Shown here piece by piece: positions 1-10,942 of a stretch of 64,000 nt of DNA (the stretch's first letter is position 1; each line of letters opens with the position of its first letter). The stretch covers positions 992,001 to 1,056,000 of the forward strand of contig CADCSX010000006.1 of assembly GCA_902805475.1 (NCBI GenBank), given 5' to 3'. The translations under genes were made by a program, and so were the position numbers. Source of the DNA: Entonaema liquescens (taxonomy: Eukaryota; Ascomycota; Sordariomycetes; Xylariales; Xylariaceae). The notes beneath the pieces were generated by a model. It was not told where the DNA came from. It did not search any database and saw only the letters and a program-made list of their open reading frames with translations.

Positions 1-1222
1 GGCCCTCTACATCCCGTGCCTTCCCCTTCTTTCCTAGAGTCTTCCTCCTATTTCCCACGCTATGCGTAACCGGCGCCCCATTCTTACCGCCCTTGCCCTT
101 GCCCACGAGCCCGAAGCGGCTCTTGATCTCGGCAACCCACAGCTCGCCCTTCCAGTGGAGGATGCGATACGCCTCGTCGACGAAGTCGAGCCAGTTGGTG
201 CCCATGAGGGCGAGGCAGAAGATGACGACGTCGGCGGCGCCGTCGGCGAGCGGCAGGTTGGCGATGTCGGCGCGCGTGACGAGCGGGCTCGGGCTCTGCA
301 GGTCGAAGCTCAGGACGTCGAGACGCAGCTTCTTCTTCTCGGGCTGCAGGGCCTCGGCGAGCTTGGCGTCCCCGCAGCCCAGGTCTGCGATCGTGCAGAT
401 GCCGTTGGTGCGCGGCAGGGCGGTGACGCCGGAGGAGGAAGAGTTAGGGGCAGGAGGGCCGTGCTTGGACCGTTGGGGAGCCTTCTGCCGCCCCCGCAGC
501 TTGATGTCCTTGATGTACCCCTCCACGGGGTTCTCCGGCCACACGTCAACCTGCCGCCGGAACCCCTCGTGGTACTCCTGGAACATCTCGGGCGAGTCTT
601 CGAATAGCTTGAAGGCGTCGGCGGACGGCTTGGTGTATAGGGTTTCGTTAAGATGGCGGAATCGCGCGGACACGAGTTTTTCCCTCATGGCGGCTTGTAG
701 GGGTGTCAGTTTTGGCGCGGCGGCTGCTGGAGCAGAGGTCTTGCTGCTCTCTTTTCCATCTGTCTTTTCCCTATCGCCATTTTCCTTCTCATCCTTGGAC
801 TTCTTTTTCTTGTCCTTCTTTGCCTCCTTACCTGGTGTAGCATCATGTGACCCCGAGGTTGTCTTGTCATCATTTCCATCCGCCGTTACAGGGCCTTCCG
901 TGGCGTTCTCGCTGGCTTCCTTCTCCCTTAACTTCTTCAGCTTCTTCTTTTCCTTCAGGGTCATCTTCTTGCCATGTCTCCGCTTGTCTTCCGAGTTTTC
1001 ACCACTCTGGTCGTTGTCAGATTTGGCCTTCTTCCCCGACCTTCCCTCAATAACCCGTTCCCACAGGTCCGCCACATTGGACGAGTTGACATTGCCTGGC
1101 GTAGATGATGGCCTCTTACGCTTGTTTGACTTCTGAGATTCATCTTGAGTCGCTTTTGGAGCGTTTGTAGTCTCAGGTTTGAGACTGTCCGCGGATACGG
1201 ACCAGCCTGGTACAGCAAACAT
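1..1222 (-). CDS. rrp8: 25S rRNA adenine-N1 methyltransferase Rrp8 (3' end beyond window)
   Basis: The reverse strand is open from an ATG at 1222 to the window edge, giving 407 visible residues in one exon. The first 170 or so residues are low-complexity and basic, with a Lys/Glu-rich stretch (KKMTLKEKKKLKKLREKE), as expected for a nucleolar protein. The C-terminal part is a Rossmann-fold SAM methyltransferase of the Rrp8 family. It shows QAAMREKLVSARFRHLNE, motif I as ADLGCGDAKLAE, then LSFDLQSPSPLVTRADIANLPL, and the family signature VIFCLALMGTNWLDFVDEA followed by AEIKSRF. Known role of the family: SAM-dependent m1A modification of 25S rRNA helix 25.1 in the nucleolus. The last part of the domain lies outside the window, so completeness cannot be judged. 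The start was chosen as the first ATG of the open frame. The upstream gene is divergent and 3.3 kb away. Confidence 0.93.
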   Translation of the reverse strand, partial: MFAVPGWSVSADSLKPETTNAPKATQDESQKSNKRKRPSSTPGNVNSSNVADLWERVIEGRSGKKAKSDNDQSGENSEDKRRHGKKMTLKEKKKLKKLREKEASENATEGPVTADGNDDKTTSGSHDATPGKEAKKDKKKKSKDEKENGDREKTDGKESSKTSAPAAAAPKLTPLQAAMREKLVSARFRHLNETLYTKPSADAFKLFEDSPEMFQEYHEGFRRQVDVWPENPVEGYIKDIKLRGRQKAPQRSKHGPPAPNSSSSGVTALPRTNGICTIADLGCGDAKLAEALQPEKKKLRLDVLSFDLQSPSPLVTRADIANLPLADGAADVVIFCLALMGTNWLDFVDEAYRILHWKGELWVAEIKSRFGLVGKGKGGKNGAPVTHSVGNRRKTLGKKGKARDVEG

Positions 1223-4200
1223 CTTAGTCAAAATACTAATAGTCGTGGCAATTTAATAGATTTCTCTTTTAAAATTTGTTAATGATCAAGATCTTAGATT
1301 TGGAATGAGTTCTGTTAAAAAATGGCTTACAGAAGTCGAGTAGAAAGTTTTGGAGTAAGTAAATCGTCTGAACTTTTTTGCAGGGATCACTAGTGCAGGA
1401 ACTTAGAAGTACATAGGTACTACGTCCCTTAGGACTTGGCGAAGTTGAGATACCAGCAATATTTTCCGTCACGTGCGTATTAGTGCATAGATGCATAGTT
1501 GCATAGCCTCTGTCAACTTTAAAGTGTTAGACAAATGCGCAGATGAAAGTCCCAAATCGAGCATCTTTTCTTCCAGGTAAATATACTTATAATTTATTGA
1601 TTGCATGCAATATACCAGCTCCCCCAATCAAGTTTCCTACCGATATTTTCTTTGAGGCTCATTGCCCTATGATCGCCACAAACATGCTCGGTTGAAATTG
1701 CCGAAGTCACTCCTTGCCTCCCATTTAGAATGAGCCTCATTTTCATATACAGTAGGTAAGAATATCAGAATCGTTGGATCATCAATATTAAACACGGCAT
1801 CCCTATTACTTCGATGGTTATTATTCGCTTAGCAGTTCCTATCGTGACTTATCAATCTACCCAAATATGTCTGCTTTTCATAGATTACCACGCACCAAGC
1901 AAGATACCTAGGCCAGGTGAGTACTGGGATGTAACCAGTAACTAATATATAGCTTCAATCTAGTACATTATGTACGATAAACCGAACCCCACATGAGGCT
2001 GCAACTGAATGAAACAGCTGGGTCACTGAAGCAGGGTTACGGGCATAGCAATATTACTCACAAATACTGCTACGGCCGGCCAGAGCTCCGAGAAGGGAAG
2101 ACTAGGGGATCGACAGTTACACGGCGGCTAGGCCAGCTACAAGCAGGCCCATCTATTATTGTTATCGGTTGACTTATACCCATCAAAGAAGGGTTACGAT
2201 AGGTACCAATATCGTAGGCCTCGCAGTTACTCGTCACCACAATGTAACACAGATTCTGGCTCAGATTTCCGGCTAGAAGGTTCATGTCTTCACCCGACTC
2301 CGCAATGGAATGGAATAGAACACACAGCTTCCCCAGCTTAGCTTTTCGCAAGCAGTGGCCATAAAATCGACATAACTAACACCAACACCAACTTCCCATT
2401 GATGGATATGCAACCGCCGTTTTCTGCATCTGGGCGGGGTCACGGGATATGGCATCGCATCTGCATTACGACACACTGTTTCTATGTTGTGACTCTTGAC
2501 GCTTCGGCCCATACATACCTGCTGCATGAGAATATAGTCTACTGTCTACTGTCTACTGTCTAGCGTCTAGCGTCTACCATCGGTCCATCACGGTTATGCC
2601 CAATTCCTCAATACTGCATAAGCAGCTTTGTCCATGCCATGCAATTTTGCGTCAGCCGGAAGGGCTCGAGGTTCCCCCTCCCGAGACACGCGGGAACCTC
2701 CTACACCCGGGCCTCGCTATGCCTAACTCAGCCTAGGTATTTTTGGATCCCGTTGGCCATAGCATGACAGGGCTCGACTACGTCGAATTGATGACGTTGT
2801 GTCATGTGCTATGCGAAGTTGTGAAATGAAACACGAAGATGTAGCTTCAAGTTACCCGTCCAAGGAGAAGATATTTAGGGATTTCTGCTTTCCTTCGTCC
2901 GTAAGCTCACGATCTACAACAGACGGGTTTGCCCCGATGTATGAGAGAGCCCGGTTTCCTCGAGCCTCACGATAAGAGAAGTCAAGACATCCCGCGCAGC
3001 AGCCCGCACAAAGCTACAGAGCTTAGTCCTGTCATGTATGTCTAGAAGCGCGAATTAATCATTAGCCAACAAACTATGACCTACGCGTAGGACAATTCGT
3101 CGTCGCTACGAATAAATGCGCCTTTTCGGTGGCACAAGTGGGCTATGTGAGCAATTATCTCTACGAGATCCAATTTCCCAGGTCGCAGGAGATAGACCCT
3201 AGTCGCGGGCGCATCATCAGACGTCGCACTTCGATCTACCGCGACTTGAGCGACTCTGGGTCGTATGCAACTTCATAGAATTCTCTCCAACGTATCGCAC
3301 CGCCACGGCTTCGGCCTCGGCATCTGAAGTGCTACAAAGCCATTGCAATACAGGACCCCATACGGCATTTTTTGACATATGCTCCTGTTCCGCTGTTATA
3401 CCACATACTTGGTCTTCACGTGGTGTTGTAGCTCTTTAACACTAGCAAATGGGGCGACTGGAATCATAAGCGGTATTCTTCCAGTCCCTTTAATAAATCA
3501 GTCTAAGGAAGGTTTATTGTCTTATAGATAGTATGCATACGGAATAGTCTGTCGTGGGATATACCTTGTCGAGTTTGCGGTGACGGTGTTGGATTTCACC
3601 GGGTCCCTAAACTGGTCACCATAAACATCCCTATCACTTCTCCTGACCGGTGCATGGTGTCTGCCCTAGCGACGGATCTATTGCTGAGGCCGGGTCTGGA
3701 TTGCTCCACCCGGAAGCTGGATCTAAGCTGAAAAAGTCCAATGATACCGTAGCATCCAAGGATTGTCTAGCCTAACAAGTTTGCCCAGCCTCGCCGAGGT
3801 CTGTAAAGCAGAACCTACCCAGATCTACCACATAACACATAGTTACTACATAGTATATACTGTGGTCTCTCATCCTTGCCCCCAGGTTCGACAGCGCTGG
3901 TAACAACTAGATACACCCCACCCTCTGTTCCCCGTGCGAGCGTGCAACCATCTACATATTGTACATACTGAGTTGACTTTCCCTTAGGTCTAGACGCTGT
4001 CATCTCTCCGGTTCACATTTTCTTATGTCGCACCCAGTCTTAATCTTCGAGGGTTGACTGCCCCCAATTGCCCGTGCCAGCAAGCGTACTCCGATCCTCT
4101 TCCGTCACACTGGATGTTTCACGGAGCGATATAAGCTATGGAAGCAAGTCGTGACCTTCATTTCTTCGTATAAATTTTTTTTTTTATATTTCCTACGATT

Positions 4201-4555
4201 CTCCTGCTTCTTCCTCGAATGTCTCATTCGACTAGCCAGTCGGAACCGCAGGAATTATCGTGTCGTAATCCACCTTCCGAGCCCAGGTCATAGATAGACA
4301 AGACGTCAGAGGCTGCCAAAATCGCCATCCATATTGGGGACGCTCAGTTCCTAGGTTGAGAGAACCGGCCCCCAGAGCATGCTAGGTACTGTTCATTCAA
4401 CAGCCAGCACTCTCTCGACCCCAAATTGGGCCAATCGTCAGAGTACCATGTGACAAGTTTTGGTATCTTTAAGCCACTAGACTATAAGACAATCAGCCAC
4501 CACCTCACAGTAATAAGATTAGGCGAATACGGTAAAAAAACGCCATCTTCCAAAG
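1223..4555. other. Intergenic region, no gene recognised
   Basis: This 3.3-kb stretch separates the divergent RRP8 and Zn2Cys6 regulator genes, so it must hold both promoters. Only short, composition-poor open frames occur on either strand and none resembles a protein family. A heptamer repeat lies at 2537-2577 and a T-run near 4176. I saw no tRNA or transposon signal. Confidence 0.6.
2537..2577. repeat. Heptamer tandem repeat
   Basis: Three copies of GTCTACT are followed by two of GTCTAGC and a partial GTCTAC, nearly six units in all. The change from ACT to AGC part way along shows array expansion after a point change. Confidence 0.85.
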
Positions 4556-7500
4556 ATGAATTCAGCGGGAGGGCCAACAGGCGATTCGTCTGCGATATCT
4601 CAACCTCCTCGGTCATCAACATCAGAAGAGAGAGATGGCGATAATCCGGCGCCTAAGAAACCGATTGTTCGGAAACGAACGAAGACGGGTTGTCTTAGTA
4701 CGTAGTGATCCCGTGTCCCTAGATCCTGTGAACGGTATCAGCTAACTGTCGTTAAGCCTGTCGAAAACGCCGAATCAAGTGTGATGAAGGCAGGCCGACT
4801 TGTAATAACTGCTTGAAATCGAAGCGGCACTGTGAGGGATACAGCCAACGAGTTGTTTTTAAGGATCCTCTCGGCGCATTTGCCAATGCCCCCTTCGGGC
4901 CAGTACACTACCCAGCGCCCTCTCCTCAGGCCCTGGTAAGAGAGCAGCAGCTATCGGCGGCGCAACAAAAGTCTTCATCGCAGGCCTTACAGATAATTGC
5001 CCCTAAACCGCCTATGGGATACCCTCAAATGCCCGGATTTCACCCCGGCCAAGTTGGACAGGGCACATCGCCTATGGGTTTCGATCCCAACGGACTTGGA
5101 TCTCAGCCTGCCCAATCCAAATATACCTTCTTTCCACCGACCACAGTCGATGCGTTCTCGCAACATCAGTGGAGACAGGAACAACCTGCGAATTTCGGCC
5201 AGCTTTCACCCATCGCTCCTGAGAATTTTGTCCAAAATGTCCACCCCGTTCAGCCTCAGCAGCAACACCAGCCAAGCAACACCCAGCCGGATAAAGGCAA
5301 GGCTCGTGTTGAACCTGAACAGCCTTTTATGGTGGTGGAGTCTGTACACGAAGAATGGGAATACCCCGTATCAGACGATGAGTCCATGGCAGAATCTGAA
5401 GATGTACTGATTAGTGAGCGACGTACCTCTCTCGACTTCAACGAGCTCGGAGTGGTCGCTTTCCAGAGACTTGACCAGCCATATGATACGTTCGGGACTC
5501 AGACGAGAACCTTTTCAGCCTTCGCTCCCGATCTTGCGACGTATGAACCGTCACCGTCCAATTCTCCCTTGAACGACAAGCAAATAGCAGGAGTATTCTG
5601 GCATTTCGTAAACGCGACCGGGCCTAGCATATCCATGTATGAAAGGTATCCTATTGATCCGTCGCCCATTTTTCAGGGCCAGCCTATACCGAAGTCTCGT
5701 CAGCATATCTGGACCTGTAAGTTGGTTCCCACCCTTACCAATCTTCATCGCTAACACATTTAGATACGTTCCCAATCCTGTCTTTTACTCACCCGGCTCT
5801 CCTCCATGCCATACTCGCAATCGCTAGCCTACAAATTGCAAAACTCCAGGCTGTGCCGCCTACGGCGTCTCTCAAGCACTATCACTTGGCTTTGAGGAGA
5901 ATCGCGCGGAACGTAGGTCGGCCGAGTAGGCGGGCTCAACCAGCGAACCTCGCGGCGACATTAGTATTGGCTTTCTATGAAGTGTGGAACTCCGATCATG
6001 ACAAATGGAGCAGACATCTTCTAGGAGCACGGTTGATCATCAAAGAAGTGCCATTCGCCGAAATGACTCGGGCCATGATGAGAATTAAATGCAAGCAGAG
6101 AATCCAGGAGACGCAGCAGCCTCCGATCGATGAGTTTGGAATGTTCACAACGTACGAGGAGCCTGGAAGTCCCTTGCATAAAGACTGGGATTGTCTAGAC
6201 GTCCCACTCCTAAGTGAGATAACCGGTAGGGATATCTCATTTGATGAGTTGGGGATGATTCCCGAGGAACATAGCGCATATCCCAGGTCAAGATATCAGC
6301 AAACGGATAAGGACATGGAGAACTACCAACAGTTGAGCGACCTCTTCTGGTGGTACTGCAAACAGGACGTTTACCAGAGCGTGCTGGGTGGAACAAGACT
6401 ATTGTAAGTTGTGCGCTCCGCTTCCCACGATATGAGCCCACCGTTTCTAACTAGCCAAGCCTCGATTATGATGCATGGGCTCAATGCCCGCCTCGAGCCC
6501 CAATAGGAAGGCTGGATGCCATGTAAGTCGCCCATTCCGTCCGTTTCCCAGATAGCAAGCACTAACACAGCTGGCAAAAGATATGGCACGTACGACCACC
6601 TTATGCTATTGCTTGGCCGCCTAGCAAACTTCACATCCAAGGATCTAAGCCGAAAACGGGAAGCCCTCAAGGCAGCCGGCCCCGGTCCCGGCCGCGGGGG
6701 TTCCCCGGGCATGTTCCCAGGCATGGTACCCCGGCGCCCCGAGACCGTGACGGTGCCGATGGGATTCACCCCGCCGAGGGAGACGTCGCCGTCGTCGTCG
6801 TCGAGCGACGGGTCCCCCGAGAATATCGACCTTGACGCTAGTACCGCCGAGGCGTATCGCGAGTGGGAGGGAATCAAGCGGGCCTTCGAAACCCTCAGGA
6901 GCCACTTCGGCCCCGAGTTCGACGCCCTCGGTACCGACATCTACCCGGCCAGGGCCACGCCCTTCGGCCTCGCCGCCCACTACAGGACCTACTCCATCGC
7001 CGGCGTCTGGATGAACTACTACATGGGCCTGATCATCCTCCACAGAGCTCATCCCACCATGCCGCCTGTCGCCATGGTGGCTGCGGGAATCTCCGCGCGG
7101 ACTACTGCCTCGTACTGCATGGAGGTAGGCCGCATTGCCGCCGGTCTAGAGGAGAATATCGCGCATCTCGCCAACGTGAGTACGCTTATGGCAGCGGCGC
7201 TAATCGAGTGCTGTTTTCCACTCTTCGTTGCAGGCATCCAGGTACGTAAACCAAGCCTCCCCATTCCCATTCCCATTCCCATTCCCACCCCCTCCTCCCC
7301 TTCTTTCCCCCGTCTAGAATTACTAACACAGCCAAGTACCACGACGACTTCCAGCGGCAATGGACGATCCAGCGACTGCACGACATCGCGCGGCTCACGG
7401 GGTGGCAGTCGGCGCGGCAGATCGCGGTGGGGTGCGAGTCGTCGTGGACGAAGGCCGCGCAGCTGGGGCGGGGCCGCCGTACGCGCGCTCCGTGAACCTC

Positions 7501-7692
7501 AACGTCGACCCGCCGGGCTCCGTGTGGGTCAACGCGCGCCGCATCGACAAGCGCATCCAGGAGATCCACGGCGACGAGTCCAAGATCGTCCTCGCCAAGG
7601 GCGAGAAGGCCTCCTACGCCATGGGCCTGCTGGCTGTAGAGCACGACCTCGAGAAGCTCGATTTGGATGCTAACGAGCACGATCGACGGTAA
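4556..7692 (+). CDS. Zn2Cys6 transcription factor with fungal-specific TF domain
   Basis: Six exons: 4556-4697, 4757-5716, 5764-6403, 6460-6522, 6581-7241 and 7337-7692, encoding about 940 residues. Each intron begins with GTA and has a CTAAC-like branch site, except that the second reads GCTAACAC. The first intron splits the zinc cluster. Spliced, it gives Cys46, 49, 56, 63, 66 and 73 in the spacing C-x2-C-x6-C-x6-C-x2-C-x6-C. A Gln/Pro-rich linker follows (about residues 90-180). Then comes a helical Fungal_trans_2-like domain (FTHPALLHAILAIASLQIAK, YDAWAQCPPRAPIGRLDA, GTYDHLMLLLGRLANF). The last exon appears frameshifted at the G run 7470-7473. As written the frame stops at 7495, whereas the conserved-looking tail (GPPYARSVNLNVDPPGSVWV) continues in another frame to 7692. 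A DNA-binding nuclear regulator is secure from the family; its target genes are unknown. Confidence 0.88.
7261..7284. repeat. (CCATTC)4 microsatellite in last intron of the Zn2Cys6 gene
   Basis: Four exact hexamers lie inside the intron at 7242-7336, upstream of the branch site ACTAAC at 7322. Length change here would not alter the protein. Confidence 0.9.
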
Positions 7693-8210
7693 ATTCGGTT
7701 GGTTGGTTGGTTGGTTGGTGGGGGAGAAGGACAGGGGGGACCTGCAAAGGGGTTGGTGTACGCAACGACGGGGGGATGGATGAAAATTTTCGAAAAATTC
7801 TAGTCTGAAGAAAAGTGTGATAACGAGGAAATACGTTTGCAATGTTTTATGATTTTACGGTTTAGAGAGATGGACGGATGGATGGAATGGAACGGATGGA
7901 TACTTGGAGTAGGCGTCAAAACTCGGTTGATTACGTTGGATGCCTTAACCTAGTTACCTCACCTAACGTAAGGGAGAAAATACACTCAAAGGGGAGGGGA
8001 TCGACGGCGGATAACTTGCTTGTATAAGATAGTACATGGGGATTTGGTGACACTTAATACAAAGTCCACCTTCTCTAAAAAACCTCGGGGAGTCATAAAG
8101 CTCAACAGGCTAGAATCTTCCGTCCAAGCCCCTTGTCTAATTGTACTATGCTGTTGCCGTTCCGTTACTGCCAGATCATCGTGGTCCACTAACTCTCTAC
8201 TTTTTCCTTC
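7693..8210. other. Intergenic region between convergent 3' ends, with (GGTT)n at 7697-7719
   Basis: This is the shared 3' region of the Zn2Cys6 gene (+) and PUP2 (-). A GGTT tandem repeat begins five bases after the stop codon of the regulator. GGATG-rich sequence follows near 7871-7905. No open frame of note. Confidence 0.7.
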
Positions 8211-9168
8211 TTAGTTGGCGGGTAGTCTCTCCACAACTTGGGCCATCTCCTCATCCGTGTATATCCTGAAGCCGCGCTCTTTAGTTACACTTGCCAGCTG
8301 TACGTTCTTTGAGTCGAGCTTCTCCTCCATTACTTGCTTCAACGTCTTCAAGACTAGCGTCTCCGCATCTGCGATCGTAAGGGACTACACGATAACGTTA
8401 GTAGAGACCCAAGTGATATTAGTTCCGTAATATATAGAAATGAGTGTTTACCTTGTGGTATTCGTTTTGCAGCTCTGCTTGCGCGCCCTCGCTGCCAGAG
8501 CCGATAGCCTTGGCGTCGTAGCGGTAGAAGGTGCCGCTAGGTTCGGCATGGTAGAGTTGGGGACCGTCCTCGTCATAGCCAGCGATCAGGAGAGCAACGC
8601 CGAAGGGGCGGCTCATGATACTTTCTTCGCCATCAGCACTTTCGCCGAAGCGTAGGGCAAGATCGCAAATAGCCTGGGTGCAGCTCTCGACGCGCAGGTT
8701 CTCGTTGTAGTTAAAAGCGTGGCTCTGGCACTCGACGCGGGCGTGCTCAACCATACTACGGGCGTCGGCTTGTAGCCCGGACATGGCGCAACCGATGTGG
8801 CGGTCGATCTCGACGATCTTCTCTACGGATGAGGTCTCTAGAAGCGTGGACGTCACACGCTTCTCTACGCCTAGAACCACACCCTCTGACGTTGCGACGC
8901 CGATCGCCGTCGAGCCGAGCTTGATAGCCTCGAGCGAGTATTCGACCTGGAAGAGACGTCCTTCCGGGGAGAAGGTACTGGGAATGCGATGTTAGTATTG
9001 GTGGTAGGAGGAGGGTGGCACGAAGCATTAGGAGGGGGGGGTCGTACTTGATACCCCGGTCTAATTGACGTCCATAGCATTAGCTACTATTAAATCACAG
9101 GCTTTTTGGGAGAGCTTTAGGATTAAATGCATAATCGACTTACCGTATTCAGATCTTGCCATAAACAT
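8211..9168 (-). CDS. pup2: 20S proteasome subunit alpha type-5 (Pup2)
   Basis: Four exons on the reverse strand: 9144-9168 (25 nt), 9048-9060 (13 nt), 8452-8977 and 8211-8384. They total 738 nt and encode 245 residues, the usual length for this subunit. The spliced N-terminus reads MFMARSEYDRGINTFSPEGR followed by LFQVEYSLEAIKLGSTAIG, the alpha-subunit signature that forms the gate and contacts the neighbouring ring subunits. Further family blocks include ESIMSRPFGVALLIAGYDED, FYRYDAKAIGSGSEGA and the C-terminal SVTKERGFRIYTDEEM. Alpha subunits are non-catalytic; this one forms part of the outer ring of the 20S core in nucleus and cytosol. The 13-nt second exon supplies only part of D9, RGI and part of N13. 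Without it the first and third coding exons do not join in frame. Gene identity is certain; splice sites were placed by hand from frame and consensus. Confidence 0.97.
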
Positions 9169-9886
9169 CTTGAATGATTTATGAGGAAGACTATCTCTAA
9201 GATAAGGTTAAGGAATCGGTCGGTCGAGAGTTATTGTTATTCGTTGTTTGGGGTGTATGTGGTTGAAATCGGGAGCGGGAGCGGGAGCGAGAGACTGAAT
9301 CTCTACCTACATAGGTGATGAGCTCCAAAAGCTCAAGGCTGCTGCCGTTTACGAAGCTCGGGTTAGGTTGCTTGCACTAAGCGGGGGATTGGCCCAAACA
9401 CACAACTGGAAACCTTAATATGGAGCTTTGACCACTGTTATTACAGTACTATAGTGTTATCGATAAGATATGGGTTTAGGCGGGTTGTTAAATAGGATAC
9501 ATGCACATTCTACCTACCTATGCTTAATAACCTCGAATATCATCCTTGTTAGGTAGTGGGTAGTGTAACTAATCTTACCTATTCAACAATATTTCTGGGT
9601 GGAAGAATAGGAATATTCTATTCGGTTTTGTCTTATTTTTTTTTATTAAATAAAAAAGAAGTAGAACTACTACTTCAAGTTCAGTACAAGCAGAATCACT
9701 TTGTTGAAAGCATCATCAGCGAAGGGGATATCTAAACTTGTCCTAGATAATAGCTAACAGGTTGTTACCGCACAACTCAAAGAGAATAATTATAAGCATC
9801 AAACTCACAATGCCTTTAAGAAAACGTCTCACAATGCCACACTCGGTTTTTCTCTTCAACCAATGGCTGGTACTTAAAGCTAAAGT
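9169..9886. other. Intergenic region upstream of PUP2
   Basis: It contains the PUP2 promoter, a short GGGAGC repeat at 9271-9290 and AT-rich sequence from about 9590 to 9880. No gene was recognised. Confidence 0.6.
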
Positions 9887-10375
9887 TTACGAGTTTAGAA
9901 GAAAATTAATATCTGTCCTATGATCCCTTTTAGGCGCCTCTGTTTTGCCCGTCTCTGTCGTACCGGGCACTGGCGATACTGGCGATACTGGCGACATAAT
10001 CGGGGTCTTTAATAACTTAAGCTGCTCGGCCTCTAGATCTTCAACCAGGCTCTTATCCTCATCCTTAGGTGCCCACCGCAAGTTAGCATTAACACAATTC
10101 AAACACCTGCTGCCTACAAGAAAGTCGGAGACTACAATCACTGGCGCCCCAGACTCCCACCTAGGACACATATTTGTGTCTGCCCGCTTACCTGTCTTGC
10201 GTACTCTTTGTCTGTCTCTTTCCTTGCATGTGTATTTAATTGTGCCTGTGACATGCCCGCATACCGCAGAGGTATATACATACTTGCCACAAACACATTC
10301 AGTAGAATCTTTGAATTTGCGTCGCACGTTACTCCAGGTACCATTAAGTTTAATAGTTTTAGGGTCTTCGGCCAT
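9887..10375 (-). CDS. Small Cys-rich hypothetical protein
   Basis: The frame gives 162 residues from the ATG at 10375. An in-frame ATG 35 codons upstream (10480) would add a hydrophobic, low-complexity segment and looks less likely. Cysteines fall at 27, 29, 39, 50, 70, 91 and 94, with His41 in C-G-H and a C-x2-C at 91-94, so metal binding is possible. The middle is strongly basic (KERDRQRVRKTGKR). A proline-rich tail has the repeat SPVSPVSPVPG. I do not recognise the family. It sits with the kinase-like gene between two housekeeping genes and is flanked by AT-rich DNA, which could mark a lineage-specific insert. A single uninterrupted frame with ordered cysteines supports a real gene, but expression evidence is absent. 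Confidence 0.5.
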   Translation of the reverse strand: MAEDPKTIKLNGTWSNVRRKFKDSTECVCGKYVYTSAVCGHVTGTIKYTCKERDRQRVRKTGKRADTNMCPRWESGAPVIVVSDFLVGSRCLNCVNANLRWAPKDEDKSLVEDLEAEQLKLLKTPIMSPVSPVSPVPGTTETGKTEAPKRDHRTDINFLLNS

Positions 10376-10942
10376 CGCGATACCTGCAAGCTCTAAGAGT
10401 AAAAGGTGTCTTATCTTTATCTTTATGAACGATTGCAACAAATTTAAAGGGTACTTTCTCAGTATAAATAACATAACCACTCAGTTCCCCATTCCCCATT
10501 CCCCATTTCCCATTCCTTATTATAAATTATAAATACCTATATATGATCTGAAACTACTATTTACCGTTCGCCTGTTGTGATAAAATTGACTTGTCTAACC
10601 AGGCTACGTACGGTTTTCTAACTTCTCAAAACAAGTACATGATATCTTTACTGAGGTCAATAAATACTATAGATAGATGACCATCATAAAACAGTGGAAC
10701 TCTTCTTTGTTCCTAGCTTTATGGTTTCGGAACTGAGTTATAACATATGAAACATTTTTGCGCAGATAAAGGCTTTTTCTGACTCGGTGGTTATTGTTTT
10801 TTTTTTTTTTTTTTTTTTTTTGGTCGTCAATCTACGCCTAAGCTACCTATGTACCAGTAACTCATAGAATAATAAATCTTACGCTTTCAACTCTTGACAG
10901 TATTCATTACTCTATCCTAACTAAAAAACCGAGTTTGATGCC
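10376..10942. other. Intergenic region with 25-nt poly(T) at 10797-10821
   Basis: This is a shared divergent upstream region of the Cys-rich and kinase-like genes. It is AT-rich with a run of 25 T. CCCATTCCCCATT repeats lie near 10486-10515. No gene was seen. Confidence 0.6.

Noticed and set aside
93..1136. Long plus-strand frame of 347 residues
   Set aside because: It is antisense to RRP8, whose reverse-strand frame carries a clear methyltransferase domain; the plus frame is Ser/Phe-rich mirror sequence.
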